The notes under the pieces: model-generated
Databases searched by the model: none
What the model was told of the DNA's origin: nothing
Seen by the model: only the letters and a program-made list of their open reading frames with translations
Part shown: piece by piece, positions 30,024 to 31,638 of the stretch
Position numbering within the stretch: position 1 is the first letter of the stretch
Layout: each line of letters begins with the position of its first letter
NCBI GenBank assembly: GCA_036271375.1
Contig: DATBAT010000218.1
Coordinates: 1 to 31,638 of the forward strand
DNA from: DATBAT01 sp036271375
GTDB lineage: Bacteria > Acidobacteriota > Terriglobia > Terriglobales > Acidobacteriaceae
Direction: 5' to 3'
DNA: 31,638 nt
Position numbers and translations under genes: made by a program

Positions 30024-31468
30024 CCGATTCCGCGCGGGAGCAAACTGATGCGCAAGACCTCGCCGGTCTGGGCTACAGGCAGGAGTTCAAGCGCGACTTC
30101 AGTGTGTTCTCCAACTTTGCGATTTCGTTTTCCATTATTTCTGTACTGACCGGCGCAGTCACCCTCTTCGATTACGGACTGAGCATGGGCGGTCCGCGCG
30201 AGATGACGTTAGGCTGGCCGATCGCGACGTTTGGAACCCTGCTGGTGGCTCTCAGTATGGCCGAACTTTGCTCGGCATTCCCGACTTCTGGCGGAATGGT
30301 GCACTGGTCGGAGGAACTCGGCGGGCCGCTCTGGGCGTGGTTCACCGCGTGGCTAAACCTCGTAGGTCTCATCACAGCAATTGCCGGCATCGACTACGGT
30401 TGTGCTCAGTTTTTGCTGCCGATGTTGGGGCTGCCTTCAAGCCACTCCGCGTTGCTCATCGTCTATGCACTCTTGCTGCTTTCCCAGACCCTGATAAATC
30501 ATTTCTCCGCGCGGCTAGTGGCGTGGCTTAGCGATCTCAGCGTTACCGTGCATATTGTTGGAGTGGTTGTCCTGGTCGGGGCAATCTGTATCTTTGCGCC
30601 AAAGCAGCCCATTAGTTTTTTGTGGCAGGCAAGTTCGGCGACGGCGGTTCATGGGTCGTATCTGTGGCTTTTCATGCTCGGACTTCTACAGGCACAGTGG
30701 ACCTATACCGGTTTCGATGCCTCGGCCCATGTGGCGGAGGAAACGATCGATCCACGGAGACAGGCGCCCCGCGCCATGTTGATGGCAATCCTGGTTTCGG
30801 GGTTCTTCGGATATCTGCTGGTACTTTCGTTGACTTGGGCGATCCCGGACGTTAACACGGTTCTAAATACTAAGGATGCTGCCGGTAATACGCTGCCCGC
30901 TGTGCTCGCGATCGTGCAGATGAGTTTGGGCAACCGCGCCGTAGTGGCAGTTCTCGGACTTACGGTGTTGGCCATGTGGTTTTGCGGCTTGGCGGCTTGC
31001 ACTTCGGTTTCGCGAACTTTCTACGCCTTCGCGCGCGACAAGGGCATGCCATTCTCCGATCTGTGGTCTCGCGTAAGTCCGCGCCACAAAACGCCAGCTG
31101 CGGCTCTGTGGCTTTCGGCCGTTCTCGCATTTCTGGCGATGGTTTACAGCGGCGCGTTTTCGGTAGTGACATCGATTAGCGTGATCGGCTTTTATCTCTC
31201 GTATGGCATTCCGGTTTTTCTGGGCTGGCGCAAACGATCAAGCTGGTTCGCAAAACGTGGCCCGTGGCACTTGGGAAAATTTGGCTCTGCGATCAACACG
31301 CTCGCTCTTCTGTGGACTCTATTCATTTGCACCCTTATGGTGATGCCGCCCAATTCCCGCGCGGGCTGGGGCATTGCCTCGGTGATGGGAGTATTGCTGT
31401 TGTTACATCTTCTAACCGGCCGGTACAAGCTTCATGCAGCCGGACGACGCCAATTTCCAGATGCGTAG
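30020..31468 (+). CDS. APC-family permease, probable ethanolamine transporter
   Basis: 482 residues with about twelve membrane helices. The start ATG 30020 overlaps the preceding stop (ATGA); an in-frame GTG at 29996 is rejected. The N-terminal LGYRQEFKRDFSVFSNFAISFS and the stretches SMGGPREMTLGWPI, AELCSAFPTSGGMVHW and TGFDASAHVAEET are typical of the amino acid/choline branch of the APC superfamily. The following gene is eutB, whose start lies inside this gene, so ethanolamine is the likely substrate by context; another amine or amino acid is possible. Confidence 0.88.
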   Translation: MTDSAREQTDAQDLAGLGYRQEFKRDFSVFSNFAISFSIISVLTGAVTLFDYGLSMGGPREMTLGWPIATFGTLLVALSMAELCSAFPTSGGMVHWSEELGGPLWAWFTAWLNLVGLITAIAGIDYGCAQFLLPMLGLPSSHSALLIVYALLLLSQTLINHFSARLVAWLSDLSVTVHIVGVVVLVGAICIFAPKQPISFLWQASSATAVHGSYLWLFMLGLLQAQWTYTGFDASAHVAEETIDPRRQAPRAMLMAILVSGFFGYLLVLSLTWAIPDVNTVLNTKDAAGNTLPAVLAIVQMSLGNRAVVAVLGLTVLAMWFCGLAACTSVSRTFYAFARDKGMPFSDLWSRVSPRHKTPAAALWLSAVLAFLAMVYSGAFSVVTSISVIGFYLSYGIPVFLGWRKRSSWFAKRGPWHLGKFGSAINTLALLWTLFICTLMVMPPNSRAGWGIASVMGVLLLLHLLTGRYKLHAAGRRQFPDA

Positions 31469-31638
31469 AAAGCAATCCATCCGCGGCGCGACTTATAAAT
31501 TTCCCACTCTGAAGGAATTGCTGGCGAAGGCTTCGCCGTTGCGCTCCGGCGACCAGTTGGCGGGGATCGCTGCGGCCACGATGGAAGAATCGGTCGCTGC
31601 GCGCATGGTGTTGGCAGACGTTCCCCTCTCGCATTTTC
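31461..31638 (+). CDS. eutB: Ethanolamine ammonia-lyase large subunit (3' partial)
   Basis: The first 59 codons, cut by the right edge. The sequence from ATG 31461 aligns from its first residue with E. coli EutB: YKFPTLKELLAKASPLRSGD here against YQFKDVKEVLAKANELRSGD, then LAGIAAATMEESVAARMVLAD. EutBC is the adenosylcobalamin-dependent lyase that converts ethanolamine to acetaldehyde and ammonia. An in-frame ATG at 31434 would add nine residues. The gene starts eight bases before the end of the permease gene, consistent with coupling. The catalytic residues are outside the window. Confidence 0.88.
   Translation, partial: MRRKQSIRGATYKFPTLKELLAKASPLRSGDQLAGIAAATMEESVAARMVLADVPLSHF

Overview
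The window looks like chromosome from an acidobacterium (Acidobacteriota, probably a Koribacter/Terriglobales-type soil organism). This is inferred from the moderately high G+C, an Oar-like TonB receptor with an N-terminal carboxypeptidase-regulatory-like domain, signal peptides ending in Ala-Gln, Tat-exported glycosidases and weak Shine-Dalgarno sequences. I see no tRNA, rRNA, CRISPR array, transposase or phage gene.

Layout. (1) 1-7709: a very large hybrid histidine kinase with about 12 HAMP domains and three receiver domains, cut by the left edge, followed by a REC-PAS-HisKA_3 kinase. (2) 7763-9964: a Tat-exported GH31 glycosidase. (3) 10004-12897: two paralogous exported TPR proteins, tail to tail, whose stop codons share one CTAG. 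(4) 12976-22219: a carbohydrate-response locus. A TonB-dependent receptor is divergent from a lipoprotein sugar-binding protein, a sensor kinase with a large periplasmic domain and a LuxR-type response regulator, followed by a Tat-exported GH127-type enzyme. The divergent region carries two LacI/PurR-like AAACGTTT boxes and other inverted repeats. No sugar permease is present, so the binding protein probably serves sensing. (5) 22216-23577: a cytochrome P450 on the minus strand. (6) 23768-27337: potABCD, a polyamine-type ABC importer whose four genes are all joined by ATGA overlaps, preceded by a sequence that fits the ARG-box consensus fully. (7) 27361-27747: a small GerW/YtfJ-family membrane protein. 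(8) 27864-31638: an exported glycosidase-like plus FGE-sulfatase fusion, an APC-family permease and the first 59 codons of eutB (ethanolamine ammonia-lyase large subunit), cut by the right edge.

How they may work together: the left and centre look like detection, uptake and breakdown of plant-type polysaccharide (TonB receptor, sugar sensor, GH31, GH127). The right side looks like amine scavenging (polyamine uptake, ethanolamine uptake and deamination). The strongest candidates for something undescribed are the binding protein-kinase-regulator module with its two-domain periplasmic sensor, the ARG box before the pot operon, and the glycosidase/FGE fusion coupled to the ethanolamine genes.
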